This document shows positions 22,727 through 33,909 of a stretch of DNA of 64,000 bases, in pieces. Source of the DNA: Bretschneidera sinensis (taxonomy: Eukaryota; Streptophyta; Magnoliopsida; Brassicales; Akaniaceae); contig CM043700.1 of NCBI GenBank assembly GCA_023935145.1, forward strand, positions 22,953,501-23,017,500. Direction: 5' to 3'. Position 1 is the first letter of the stretch; each line of letters starts with the position of its first letter. The notes below the pieces were generated by a model, which made no database searches, was not told where the DNA came from, and saw only the letters and a list, made by a program, of their open reading frames with translations. Both the position numbers and the translations under genes were made by a program.

Positions 22727-25700
22727 TCAAACATTCAATTTATCAAAATCAAGCAATCCCATCAACTTTCTAATCTTACAAAAACTAGCTTCACTTAAGG
22801 GTTTTGTAAGAATATCAGCTATTTGATCTTCTGAAGGTATAAATTCTAATCTTATATCACCTTTTTGAGCATGGTCTCTTAAGAAATGATGTCTAATCTC
22901 TATATGCTTGGTTCTAGAGTGCTGAATAGGATTTTTGGTTAGGTTGATGGCACTAGTATTATCACAAAATATAGGAATATTTTTGAGACTCATGCCATAG
23001 TCTTCTAGTTGTTGTTTCATCCATAGTACTTGGGCACAACAACTGCCAGCTGCTACATATTCTGCCTCAGCGGTTGATAGCGCAACTGAATTTTGCTTCT
23101 TGGAAAACCAAGAAGCTAACATAGCACCTAAGAATTGGCATGTTCCACTTGTGCTTTTTCTATCTAACCTACATCCAGCAAAATCAGCATCCGAATATCC
23201 TACTAGCTCAAAAGATAATTCTCTAGAATACCATAATCCTATGGTCTGGGTCCCTTGTAGATATCTAAGGATTCTTTTTACTGCAACTACATTTGATTCC
23301 TTAGGATTAGATTGAAATCTAGCGCACATGCATACACTGAACATTATATCAGGTCTACTTGCAGTCAAGTACAGTAAAGCACCTATCATGCTTCTATAAT
23401 ATTTAGAATCTACAGTTTTACCTCCTTCATCAAGATCAAGTTTGGTGGTTGTGCTCATAGGCGTTCCAATTGGCTTTGAGCTTTCCATCCCGAACCTCTT
23501 TAGTAGATCTTTGATGTACTTTTATTGATTGATGAAGATACCTCCTTTTAGTTGCTTGATTTGCCGTCCAAGGAAGTAGGTAAGTTCTCCCATCATGCTC
23601 ATTTCAAATTCACCTTGCATGCACTTTGCAAACTCTTGACACATAGATTCATTAGTAGCACCAAATATAATATCATCAACATATATTTGAACTATCAAAG
23701 TGTCATTTTTGTGAGTTTTTGTGAAGAGAGTTGTATCTATTCTTCCTCTTACAAATTCATTATCAATCAAAAATTTACTTAGTCTTTCATACCATGCCCT
23801 TGGAGCTTGCTTCAACCCATATAGAGCTTTAGAAAGTTTATAGACATGATTTGGAAGACTAGGATTTTCAAATCCAAGAGGTTGTTCAACATAAACTTCT
23901 TCTTCTATAAAGCCATTTAAAAAGGCACTTTTCACATCCATTTGAAACAGCTTGAATTTATTAAAGCATGCAAAGGCTAATAACATTCTAATAGCTTCTA
24001 ATCTAGCTACGGGAGCATATGTTTCATCAAAATCTATTCCTTCCTCTTGGTTGTATCCTTTAGCAACTAGTCTAGCCTTATTTCTAGTTACTATACCATT
24101 TTCATCCATTTTATTTCTATATACCCATTTAGTTCCAATAATTGAATGATTTTTAGGTCTTGGAACTAGTTCCCAAACATTGTTTCTTTCAAATTGATTT
24201 ATCTCTTCCTGCATTGCAATTATCCAATTATTATCTTTTTCAGCTTCTATAAATGTCTTAGGTTCTACTTGAGACAAATAAGCTACAAAATTGCAAATAT
24301 TTCTAATGGAAGAGCGAGTTCTTACCCCTTGTGAAGGATCACCAATTACTTGATCAATTGGATGATGATTTATATACCTCCAATCCTTGGGTAGATTTTC
24401 CTCTTGTTGACTTGAGGATTGTTGGTCCAAATTTGGAGTTGCCATCCCTTCATTTGTTTGAGTAGAACTCTCTTTTAGGTCAACAATGGGAGTAGGAGTT
24501 TCCATTCTTGGAATAAAATCTGCATCATCTTTAAAGGAAACTTCTCCACTACTCATTGGGTTAGATTCATCAATAGTTACATGCACAGATTCTTCTACTA
24601 CTAGAGTTCTCTTATTGAAAACTCTATAAGCCTTACTAGTAGTAGAATATCCTAAAAATATCCCTTCATCGGTCTTGGAATCAAATTTACCCAAGTTAGT
24701 TTTATTGTTATTTAAGATGAAACACTTACTACTAAAGGCACGAAAATAGGAAATATTGGGCTTTCTCCCTTTCCATAGTTCATAAGGTGTTTTACCAAGC
24801 AGGGGCCTTATCAAAATTCTATTTAAAATATAGCAAGAAGTATTCACGGCTTCAGCCCAAAAATATTTTGGTAAATTGTTTTCACAAAGCACTGTTCTTG
24901 AAAATTCTTCTAGAACTCTATTTTTCCTCTCAACAACTCCATTTTGTTGAGGAGTTCTAGGAACTGAAAAGTTGTGATTAATTCCATTTTCATCACAAAA
25001 TTTTGAAAAGCTTTGATTTTCAAATTCTTTGCCATGATCACTTCTTATGCTTGAAATACAAATACCTTTTTCATTTTGTACCTTTTTGCAAAACTTTTCA
25101 AATCCTTTGAAAGCTTCATCCTTATAAGCAATAAAAATAACAAAGGTATATCTTGAATAGTCATCAACAATAACAAGAGCATATTGATGGCCACCTAGAC
25201 TAATGGTACTAATTGGACCAAATAAGTCCATATGCAAAAGTTCTAAAGGTCTAGTAGTTGAGACAACATTTTTTGCTTTGAAAGATATCCTAGATTGTTT
25301 TCCCATTTGACAAGCATTGCAAATTTTGTTTTTCTCAAAATTGATTTTAGGAAGACCAATAACTAAATCTTTTCTTGAAACAATTTTTAGCAAGTTCATG
25401 TTTACATGACCAAGCCTTCTATGCCATAGCCATTGATTTTCACTAAAAGCAGGAAAACATTTTTCATTATTGGAATGTAAGGATTTCAAATCAACTATAT
25501 AGACATTTTCATGTCTATGGCCAATGAATTTGATCTTGTTGCTCTTGATGTCTATAACTAGACAATGAGAGGTCTCAAATGTGACTTTATATCCTTTGTC
25601 ACATAATTGACTAATGCTAAGTAAATTTGGCTTTAGACCTTGTACTAGCAATACATTATCTAAAGTTGAGAAATCATTACCGACTTTTCCATGCCCGATG

Positions 25701-27898
25701 ATCTTTATTTTAGTATTGTCTCCAATGGTCACAAGTCCACCATCTCTTAGAGTTAGCTCCTTGAATACGCTTTTATCACCGGTCATATGCTTCGAGCAAC
25801 CGCTATCAAGGTACCAACAGTTACCTTTCTCCTTGGTGTGAAGGCAAATCTACATCACACAAGGATATACGATAGCATTTTTAGGTACCCAAAATTTCTT
25901 GGGTCCTTTGGGGTTAGTCCTTGAAAATACGGTTCCTTTTGGGACCCATACTTTCTTAACATGTGGTGCTCTATGAACAAGTTGATGATGCACAATCCTA
26001 GCATGATAGTCATAGAAATTTCTAGGAAATTTTACATGTGCATTCCTATAATCCTTAGGATGATAGTTCCTAGGATACATGATTCTATGATAAGGGGTAT
26101 GAAAATGCATGTCATTTCCAGAAAATGAACGATGATGCATTCTAGGATACATGCTAGCATATGTATGCAAGTTATTTCTAGAATAGCCATGATTGTGATT
26201 CCTAGGATGAGCATGGGCAGAATGCACATTGTTCCTAGAATGAGCATGATGATTATTTCTAGGGTGTGTATGAGCATTTCTAGAATGAGCATACAAATAA
26301 GCATGAGTATTTTTAGGATGCTTCAATTTAGTATGATCATTTAAGTTTCTAGACTTCCTCGGATTTATCAAGGGAGTGCTTTTAACAAGGTTAGGAGCTT
26401 TTGAAGTAGAAGCTCCATCTACACAAGAGGCTTTCATGAATAAGCTCTCTTTTGTTTTTTGTTTTCCCAATGGAGAATATCCTACACCAGATTTTCCTCC
26501 ACTTAATCTTTGGGAAGAAAGCACTTCATCAAGTTTTTCTTTACCAAGCATAAGTCTAGATACAGTGCTGTTTAATTCAGAAATTTTATTTTTCAAATTC
26601 TCATTTTCAATTTCATTTTTAAGAAAATCTTGAGACGAATTATACAGTAAAGATGATAATTTTTCTTTTTCTTCTCTAAGAACTATCATTTCTTTAGAAA
26701 GAGATGATACTTCTTTCTTAAGAACAGAATTTCTAGAATCAAATTTCTTTAATTCTTCATGCATTTCATTTATGACTTCTAGCAGTTCTTCACTACTAGT
26801 AACAATATTATTTTTTGAAGAGGGAGAAGAAGTTACCTCACTTTCATCATCGATTGCCATCAAAAAAAGGCTGGCAATTTCTTCGTATCCGATTTCTTTG
26901 TCTGATGACTCATCTTCTTCGTCATCGCTCCAGGTAGTTGCTACCATAGCTTTCTTCTTGAAGCCCTTGTAAGGTTTGCTTGAAACCGGACAGTCAGCTT
27001 TTATATGTCCTGGCTTCTTGCAGCCATAGCACATAAGTGGTTCCCTTTTTGAGGTGGGATCCTTTGAGTAAGGTTTCTTGCTTTTCTTCAAGAACCTATG
27101 GAATCGTCTGGTGATTAAAGCCATTTCACCATCCTCTTCACTGCTCTCTGCTTCTTGTTCTAATTCATTTTCTTTGTTGCTCGTAGAAGCTTTGAGAGCA
27201 ATTTTCTTTTTCTTCTTCTCATCATCATTGACGATGAGAGTCATTTCTTCCATCTCGTATGTCAATAATGACCCAAGCAGCGTCTCAACATCAAGCTTGT
27301 CAAGATTTTTGGCCTCCTGAATGGCTGTCCTCTTTGGTTTCCATTCTGGTGGCAGAGATCTTAAGATTTTTCTGGTTAGTTCAACTTCCTCAATATTCTT
27401 GCCAAGCAATTTTAAACCATTTATAATAGTAGTGAATCGTGAGTGCATTTCGGAAATGGTTTCGTTAGGAGACATCTTAAAAGATTCATACTCAGAAATT
27501 AGCATGTAAATTTTAGACTTTTTTACTTCACTTGTTCCTTCATATGTGACTTGCAATTTATCCCATATTTCTTTAGCAGAAACACATGCAGATATTTTGT
27601 TATATTCAGAAATATCTAATGCACAATGTAGCATGCTTGTTGCTCTGCTATTGAGAGACATCGTTCTACAATCCTCGCCAGTAAACTCAGTTTTGAGTTT
27701 AGGCATTGTATGAAGAGTCTATCCAATAACTATTTCTTTTGAGGGAATTTTAGGTCCCTCTTCTATAATTCTCCATAGATTGTAATCTTGTCCTTCGACG
27801 AAGATTTTCATTCTATTTTTCTAGTAGTTATAATTTGATCCATTGAACAATGGTGGTCTAGTATAAGAGTGTCCCTCAGAGTAGCTATTTGCTGCCAT
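22727..27898 (-). pseudogene. Copia gag-pol polyprotein, one continuous frame with four nonsense codons
   Basis: The frame runs from ATG 27898 to the stop at 22727, about 1723 codons, with in-frame stops at 27823, 27721, 25852 and 23524 and no frameshift. Gag (to 25850) has an SIRE-type N-terminal region, a zinc knuckle (CYGCKKPGHIKADC, near 27020) and an unusual His/Asn/Arg-rich region at about 26020-26330. Protease has [13 protein letters not shown], just upstream of 25786. Integrase shows [10 protein letters not shown] with CNACQMGKQ, then the DDE residues in [16 protein letters not shown] and [12 protein letters not shown]. Reverse transcriptase has [12 protein letters not shown] and YVDDIIFG. 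RNase H has ADFAGCRLDRKSTSG and ends DILTKPL. The stop at 25852 sits exactly at the gag-pol boundary and is UAG. The others look like plain mutations, for instance a Trp codon turned to TAG at 27823. Confidence 0.93.
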
Positions 27899-27935
27899 TG
27901 GATCAACTCTAGGAATTTAAGCCTTATAAAGAGAA

Positions 27936-27951
27936 CGAGGCTCTGATACCA
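27936..27951 (-). other. Copia primer-binding site (initiator Met tRNA)
   Basis: The minus strand reads TGGTATCAGAGCC two bases after the 5' LTR, the classical complement of the initiator methionine tRNA 3' end used by plant copia elements. Confidence 0.93.
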
Positions 27952-28518
27952 ATTGTAGCTCGAGGTTTCAACCCAAGAGGGGGGTGAATTGGGTTTTTAA
28001 AAACTTTTACGGAATTTATACAAGTTTATAAAAACTAATAAGCAACAAATAATTAATACAAGTAAAAAGCTGTAAATAAAGAGTTTAAGTTGCAAACACA
28101 GTTATAATGGTTCGGCAATATTGGATTCGTTTCGACCCTACATCCACTCTCTTCAAGGAACTCCTTGAAGTAATCCACTAAGAAAACTTAGTCGCACAAC
28201 TTAGCCGGGTGTTGCACAAACCGTACACAAGCAATTTACAGGAATTGCTTAAACCGAAAAATCCCCTTCCTTTCGGAAGTTTCCCCTTCCTCTCGGAAGT
28301 AATCCCTTTACAAAGATGGTGTAAAGTAAAAGGTAGAGAGACAACAAATGAAAGCTTATTACAACAGAAATGTCTCTCTTTCAAAGTAAAGCTTGAAGAA
28401 ATGGCTCAATAAGATTATTTCAAAGCTTTTTGTGTTTCAAGAGTATAAAAACTTGATTATATGAGATCAACTCTTTTTGAATATGTGCTTCTTGTTTTTG
28501 AATGCTTTGCTGAATGGG

Positions 28519-28526
28519 TTTATATA
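28519..28526 (-). promoter_or_regulatory. Copia LTR TATA box
   Basis: TATATAAA on the minus strand, about 95 bp downstream of the nearest palindrome unit. Confidence 0.65.
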
Positions 28527-28621
28527 GCAATCAATTAATATGGCCGTTTTGGACTTTAATTTGAAAAAGATTTACTTTAAAACGTTCAGATTTGGAGTCC
28601 AACGGTCATATTTTTGAACTA

Positions 28622-28865
28622 CCAGTCGACTGGGTTCACTTGAAAAATATACGTTTTCAGACCTTCTGGGTATCCAGTCGACTGGTATATATCATCCAGT
28701 CGACTGGGGACTTTTTGTCCATTTTACCAGTCGACTGGGTTGATTCATCCAGTCGACTGGGAAATTACCGGTCAAAGTACCAGTCGACTGGGTTAATTCA
28801 TCCAGTCGACTGGGTACCTTCTGACCCATATACCAGTCGACTGGTATATGTACCCAGTCGACTGG
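28622..28865. repeat. Palindrome array in the copia 5' LTR (9 units)
   Basis: Units of CCAGTCGACTGG start at 28622, 28674, 28696, 28727, 28749, 28780, 28802, 28833 and 28854. Spacing alternates 22 and 31 bp. One unit fewer than the 3' LTR, which shows the array changes copy number. It lies upstream of the LTR TATA box, where an enhancer would be. Confidence 0.97.
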
Positions 28866-29177
28866 GTTGTTTTCCAACCCAGTTTTTCTTCTGTTTTTCA
28901 TTAAAAACATTTAAAAATAATGGTTTTAGAAAAACCTTTTGTGTTTGAGCCATTGAACAAGCTAATACAATGTATGAGTGAGACTTACATTGGTTCTAAA
29001 CCTTAAGACCTATACTAGATCTTCAGTCTTCACTTGATACTTGATTTGGATCGAGTTTTTGCACTTTGTTCCTTGGTTGAATGTGTTTGATCCTTAATAC
29101 AACTTAGTTTAAACATGTTAGTTAAATAACAGTTGTGTTTTCTCATCATTAAAATACGGGCGAGGGTCAACAGCCAC

Positions 29178-29714
29178 GATAATGTGCTTCTTCTGCCCAA
29201 CGACCGTTGGGAATGGGCCTAGGAGATCCATCCCCTACATGGCAAAAGGGAGGGGACTAGTGATGGAGACGAGGGGGTTAGCAGGTCGATGCGATGTCGG
29301 AGACGACCGCTGACAATTTTCACATTTCTTGACCAAATCTGCCACGTCATCCTTTACCGTGGGCCAATAGTACCCCTGGCGGAGGACTTTGAAGGCTAAG
29401 GCTTGAGCTCCCAGGTGGTTTCCGCATATCCCTTCGTGCACCTCCCGGAGGGCATAATCGGCCTCTCTGGGTCCGAGGCATCGTAGGTACGGTGTAGTTA
29501 GGCCCCTTTTGTATAATTGACCTTCAATAAGGGTGTAACGCGAGGCATAGGAGATCAACTTCCTGGCTTGGTCCTTGGGTTCCGGCATAGTGCCGTCCTT
29601 CAGATACTTGAGGATCGGGTCCATCCACGAGGGTCCCTCTTCTACTGGCAGAACCGGGGCTTCATCTATACTTGGGGCAAGAAAAATTTCTTGATAGACC
29701 GCTTGACTAGGCAC
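29178..29714 (-). pseudogene. Gypsy integrase, N-terminal part
   Basis: It contains the zinc-binding segment (HEGICGNHLGAQA, then KKCENCQ) and GYYWPTVKDD. A TAG stop at 29235 lies just before GMDLLGPFP, where a conserved Trp codon is expected. The frame reaches the copia junction at 29177 and resumes at 18847. Confidence 0.85.
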
Positions 29715-29717
29715 AAG

Positions 29718-30428
29718 TTACTGGGAGGAGGCCAAATTTGCAAGAGCGTCTGCCTTAGAGTTTTCGACTTGGAGAATCTGAGTTATTCGAAATGTTTTGA
29801 ACATGGTAACCGACTTCTTCACTTTTCGGAGATATTGGGAGAGCTTTTCGTCCCTGGCCTCGAATTCTCCTTGCACCTGGCTCACCACTAACTGAGAGTC
29901 GCTGAATACCTCCAGTACTTCTACCACCAGTGCATTGGCTAACCTCAGTCCGACCAGAAGAGCTTCATATTCTGCTTCGTTGTTGGAGGCATTGAATCTG
30001 AACCTCAATGCATATTCAATGGTGATGCCTTCAGGGCTGCAGAGGATGAGTCCTGCCCCGCTCCTCTGTGAATTCGATGATCCATCCACATGGAGAATCC
30101 ATCCCAAAGGGGGACCGCTGTTTAGATGTGCTTTGGGTTCGTCCGGGATTATGGGCAAAGTCATTTCCACGATGAAGTTGGCCAGGGCCTGGGCCTTGAT
30201 AGATTGTCTGGGTCGGTAGCGGATATCAAACTCCCCTAGCTCTACTGCCCATTTTACCATTCTTTCTGAAGCACTCGGATTGTGAAAGACCTGCCTCAAG
30301 GGTTGGTCCGTCAAAAGGATGATAGTGTGCGCTTGAAAGTAAGGCTGGAGCTTTCGGGCGGCTATTACCAGAGCGTAGGCCATTTTTTCAATTGGAGGGT
30401 ACCTCGTCTCGGCTTTATAGAGAATTCA
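29718..30428 (-). pseudogene. Gypsy RNase H tail and second (Tat-type) RNase H domain
   Basis: The end of the first RNase H (KMAYALVIAARKLQPYF, LTDQPLRQVFHNP) is followed by a second RNase H with WILHVDGSSNSQRSGAGL, NNEAEYEALLVGL, VFSDSQLVVSQV and ADALANLAS. The D, E and D residues expected for catalysis are present. Dual RNase H is the diagnostic trait of the Tat lineage. Stops flank it at 30426 (TGA) and 29718. Confidence 0.88.
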
Positions 30429-31433
30429 GCTGACGTAGTAGATGGGCTTTTGGATACCCACTTCTTCTCGTACCAGAACGGAGGCCACAGTGCTTGGTCC
30501 GGTTGATAGGTAAAGGAAGAGCTCTTCATTCGGGAGTGGTTTGGTCAAAAGAGGTGGCGAACTTAGGTACCTCTTTAAGTCTTCAAACTTCTCTTGGCAG
30601 CTCTCGGACCAGGCGAAGTCCTTCGCCTTTTTGATAGCCTGAAAGAAAGGGAGGCACCTTTCTGCCGATTTAGACATGAAACGGCTCAAGGCTGCGATTC
30701 GTCCAGTGAGTCGCTGGATTTCTTTCACTGACTTGGGGGGGCATGTTGAGGATAGCCTATATCTTCTCTGTGTTGACCTCTATCTCTCTCTGAGTGACCA
30801 TGAATCCCAAGAACTTGCCTCCAGTTACCCCAAAAGCACATTTGGACGGATTCAACCTCATATTATGCTTGCGCAGGACTCCGAAGGCCTCTTCCAGATC
30901 GGAATGATGGTTTTGTGCCTCAGGGCTTTTGACCAGCATGTCGTCCACATAGACTTCCATATTCCTCCCGATCTGTCTTTTGAATATTTTGTTCACTAAC
31001 CTCTGGTAGGTTGCCCCAGCATTCTTCAGCCTGAAAGGCATTACCTTGTAGCAGTATAACCCTCGCTCGGTGATAAAGGTGGTCTTTTCTTGATCAGACT
31101 CATGCATGAAGATCTGATTGTAACCAGGTAGGCGTCCATGAAAGAGAGGAGTTCATGCCCAGAAGTAGCATCCACCATTTGATTGATCCGGGGAAGAGGG
31201 AAGCTGTCCTTGGGGCAAGCTTTGTTTAAATTGGTGAAATCAATGCAGATGCACCACTTTCCGCTTGCTTTCTTGACCATTACCATATTAGATACCCGCT
31301 CGGGGTACCTTGCTTCTTTAATGAAACTGGCTTCCAGCAGCTTGTCCACCTCGGCATTGATGGCCACCTGACGTTCTGGGGCAAATGACTTCTTCTTCTG
31401 AATAACTGGCTTGTATTCGGGGTCTATATTCAA
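30426..31433 (-). pseudogene. Gypsy reverse transcriptase and first RNase H, frameshifted
   Basis: Three frames together cover the domain. 31433-31041 has the fingers region (FIKEARYPERVSNMVMVKK, CIDFTNLNKACPKDSFPLP). 31107-30757 has the catalytic YVDDMLVK near 30950. 30728-30426 begins the connection and first RNase H. A missing base near 31110 (in the DAY block) and another change between 30757 and 30728 shift the frame. Confidence 0.88.
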
Positions 31434-33833
31434 GTGGTGTTCAATGGTTTTAGGGTTGACCCTGACATGTCTAATGCTGACCAGGCGAACAGATCTTGGT
31501 TCCTTCGAAGGAGGCGAAGGAGCTCTTCTTTGGCCTCCTTTGAGAGGTTTGCTTCTACTTATATGATCCAGACGGGATCTTCTCCCAGGAGCACAGTGGT
31601 TAGTTCTTCCGCGGGTCGGCCTCTGGGTGTCTTCATCTTGTCCCGCAGATCCTCAACTTCAAGTGATAGGGCCTCGGTCTTTTTTCCTTCTCTGATAGCG
31701 CTCAGGTAGCAGGACCAGGAGACTCTCTGATCCCCCTTTATCACCTCTACCCTTTTGCTAGTGGGGAACTTGACCTTCAGGTGATAGGTTGAGACGATGG
31801 CTTTTAGTTTGTTGAGGGTGGGCCGTCCGATTATCATGTTGTAGGAGGAGGGTTGTTTTACCACTAGGAACGTAGCCCGTACAGTAGCTGTTCTTGGCAT
31901 TGTCCCGGCGGTTACCGGGAGGACTATGCTTCCTTTTGGGAAGACTGGGGATCCCCTGAAGCCGTAGAGGGGGGCAGGGGTAGGGGCAGGCTCTAGATGT
32001 CCCTCCTTCAGTTCCATGCGCTGATAGGTATCATGAAACAATATGTCAGCGGAGCTCCCATTATCGATCAGGACCTGTCGTATCTCGCAGTTGGCCACTA
32101 GGAGTGAGACTACTATAGCGTCATCATGAGGAGTCTGCACGTCCTCCAAGTCATCTTCCGTGAAGGAGATCACTGGCTCCGTTTTCCTTTTCTTGTGGGG
32201 ACCACTGACTGAGGCCACGACCCTGGCATACGCTTTGCCACTCTGCCTCGAATTACCTCCTGCAGCTGGCCCTCCGCAAATCATTTTGATGATTCGGGTG
32301 GTCGTGGCTACTTCTAGCTTCTTCTAGCGGGGCTTCTCCTGTTCTGCCCTGGCGTCTCTTCGAGGATTCAGCCTCTCTTGCCAGGGATGGTAAGGGCATC
32401 TGTCATCTCTCCTTGGTGGTACGGTGGTTTCACGCCTTCGAGGCCCAGTGAACTCCTTCAGGTGCCCCCGGTTGATGAGATTCTCAATCTGTTCCTTCAA
32501 GTCGTGGCACTTCTCTGCATCGTGGCCACAGCTTTGGTGGAACCAGCACCACTTCTTGGGGTCTCCTCCAAGGGGCTTCTTGGGTGGCCACTGTAGGACG
32601 GACTTGTCTTAAACCTGCATGAGGACGTCAGTCCTAGTAGTATTGAGGGGAGTGAAGTTGTCGACCCGAGGGTGGGGCCTATACCTGTCCTCTTGGTGAG
32701 GCTTTTTGGCCACTCATTTCTGGGGGGCAGGGTCTTTCCTTTTTCTTTCGGTTTTTACCTCTCTTTCTCTTCTGAAGGATTGATCGTCCTCCGCCAGCAT
32801 GTACTTTTCTGCCCGGGCCAGAATTTCGTTCATGTCCCGGGGCGGGCGCCGAGTTAGCTTGGAGCTAAAGATTCCTGACCTCAATCCATTTTTGAAGGCC
32901 ATCACCTGGACGTTAGGATCAAGATCTGGAATTTTCCAAGCTGCTGTGTTGAACCAGGAGATGTAAGCCCGAAGCCTTTCTCTCTTATGCTGGATAATGT
33001 TGAAAAGGCTTTTCGAGGTTTTCTTGGGCCCCTTGCTACTGAAGAAGTGAGAGGTAAAGGCATAACTGAGTTCTTTGAAATTACTAATGGTCCCCCGGCT
33101 TTAAGCGCGAGTACCAAGTGCCCGTCGCCTTTTCAAGAGTCAGGGGGAAGGCGCGGCACATGATCTGGTATGAGTGCCGGTGCAGCACCATCGTCGTCTT
33201 ATAGTGCTGGAGGTGGTCTATTGGATCCGTGGTTCCGTCATACATTTTGACCTGGGGCATCCTGAAGTTTGGCAGGAGAGGGATTTATAGGACGTCTTCC
33301 GTGAAAGGGGGGTCCTGGACGCAGAGTTCATCCATTATACTGAGATTCTTGTATCTTAGAGCCGAGTCTATTCTTTCCTGCATTTCCTCAAATCGTCTGT
33401 CGAGGCTTGGGTTGCCCTTTGAAGTGGAACTTTCTTTGGACTGGTTATGGCGTGGTGAGGGCTCAGCGCGGGGCTGGTTATGTGTCGGGTCGTTCCTGCC
33501 TGATGACTCGGCCTCTCCCGGAGCTTGGTGGGGAAGGTATGAAAGCTGCCGGCCCCCTTCCAGGACTTGAGCCGCCAGATTGGCTATCATTCTGGACAGT
33601 TCTAGGAACTGAACTTGGGTCACCAGGGCTTGGAGGTGGGCAGGGGCTCCCTCGTCGTCTGAGGAGTCGGTTCCAACAAGGTGTTGACACTGCTCCCTGG
33701 CGGGGGTGGCATGCTATGGGATTGTTGGGAATTCGGATCTGGATCGGTGACCGTAAACATCGCCTTGGATATGAGCCGAGCATACAGCCGGGGCTTCCTT
33801 GTTGGCTCTCCTAGCACCGTTCTTTGGTGGCAT
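31434..33833 (-). pseudogene. Gypsy gag and aspartic protease, degenerate
   Basis: The likely gag ATG is at 33833 (MPPKNGARRANKEAP). In-frame stops occur at about 33716 and 33287, and a one-base insertion in a G run near 33105 shifts the frame. Further stops follow near 32716, 32610 and 32320. A CCHC-like knuckle (CWFHQSCGHDAEKC) lies near 32540. The protease motif is VLIDNGSSADILF (about 32070), retroviral-type DNGSSAD. The frame ends at 31561, and one more shift near 31455 precedes the reverse transcriptase. Antisense open frames at 33229-33814 are shadows. Confidence 0.85.
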
Positions 33834-33894
33834 CGTGACAGATGAGTTCTTTTACTTCTTCGCTTCTATTGTAGCGAGAGATTGTGGTTTTCCA

Positions 33895-33906
33895 CGGACA
33901 GCGCCA
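33895..33906 (-). other. Gypsy primer-binding site candidate
   Basis: Three bases after the 5' LTR the minus strand reads TGGCGCTGTCCG. It starts with the TGG expected of a tRNA 3' end complement, but I could not assign the tRNA. Confidence 0.55.
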
Positions 33907-33909
33907 ATC

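Larger units (their letters stand above)
18853..29172 (-). mobile_element. Ty1/copia LTR retrotransposon, SIRE/Maximus-type, nearly intact, inserted in the gypsy integrase
   Basis: LTRs at 18853-20101 and 27954-29172 begin TG and end CA. They are flanked by GCCAC (18848-18852 and 29173-29177). On the minus strand the order is 5' LTR, initiator-Met-tRNA primer site, gag, protease, integrase, reverse transcriptase, RNase H, palindrome array, accessory ORF, polypurine tract, 3' LTR. Integrase before reverse transcriptase defines copia. An extra ORF after pol is typical of SIRE/Maximus elements. By hand count the LTRs differ by roughly 17 substitutions (about 1.4%) plus indels, so it is clearly younger than its gypsy host. 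Confidence 0.95.
27954..29172 (-). repeat. Copia 5' LTR (1219 bp)
   Basis: It pairs with 18853-20101. On the minus strand it starts TGTTGACCCTCGCCC and ends CTCGAGCTACA. The TATATAAA box is at 28519-28526. The palindrome array lies upstream of it, in U3. Confidence 0.95.

Noticed and set aside
26032..26344. Ile/Met-rich frames that look like a membrane protein
   Set aside because: Out-of-frame and antisense readings of the His-rich Gag tract.
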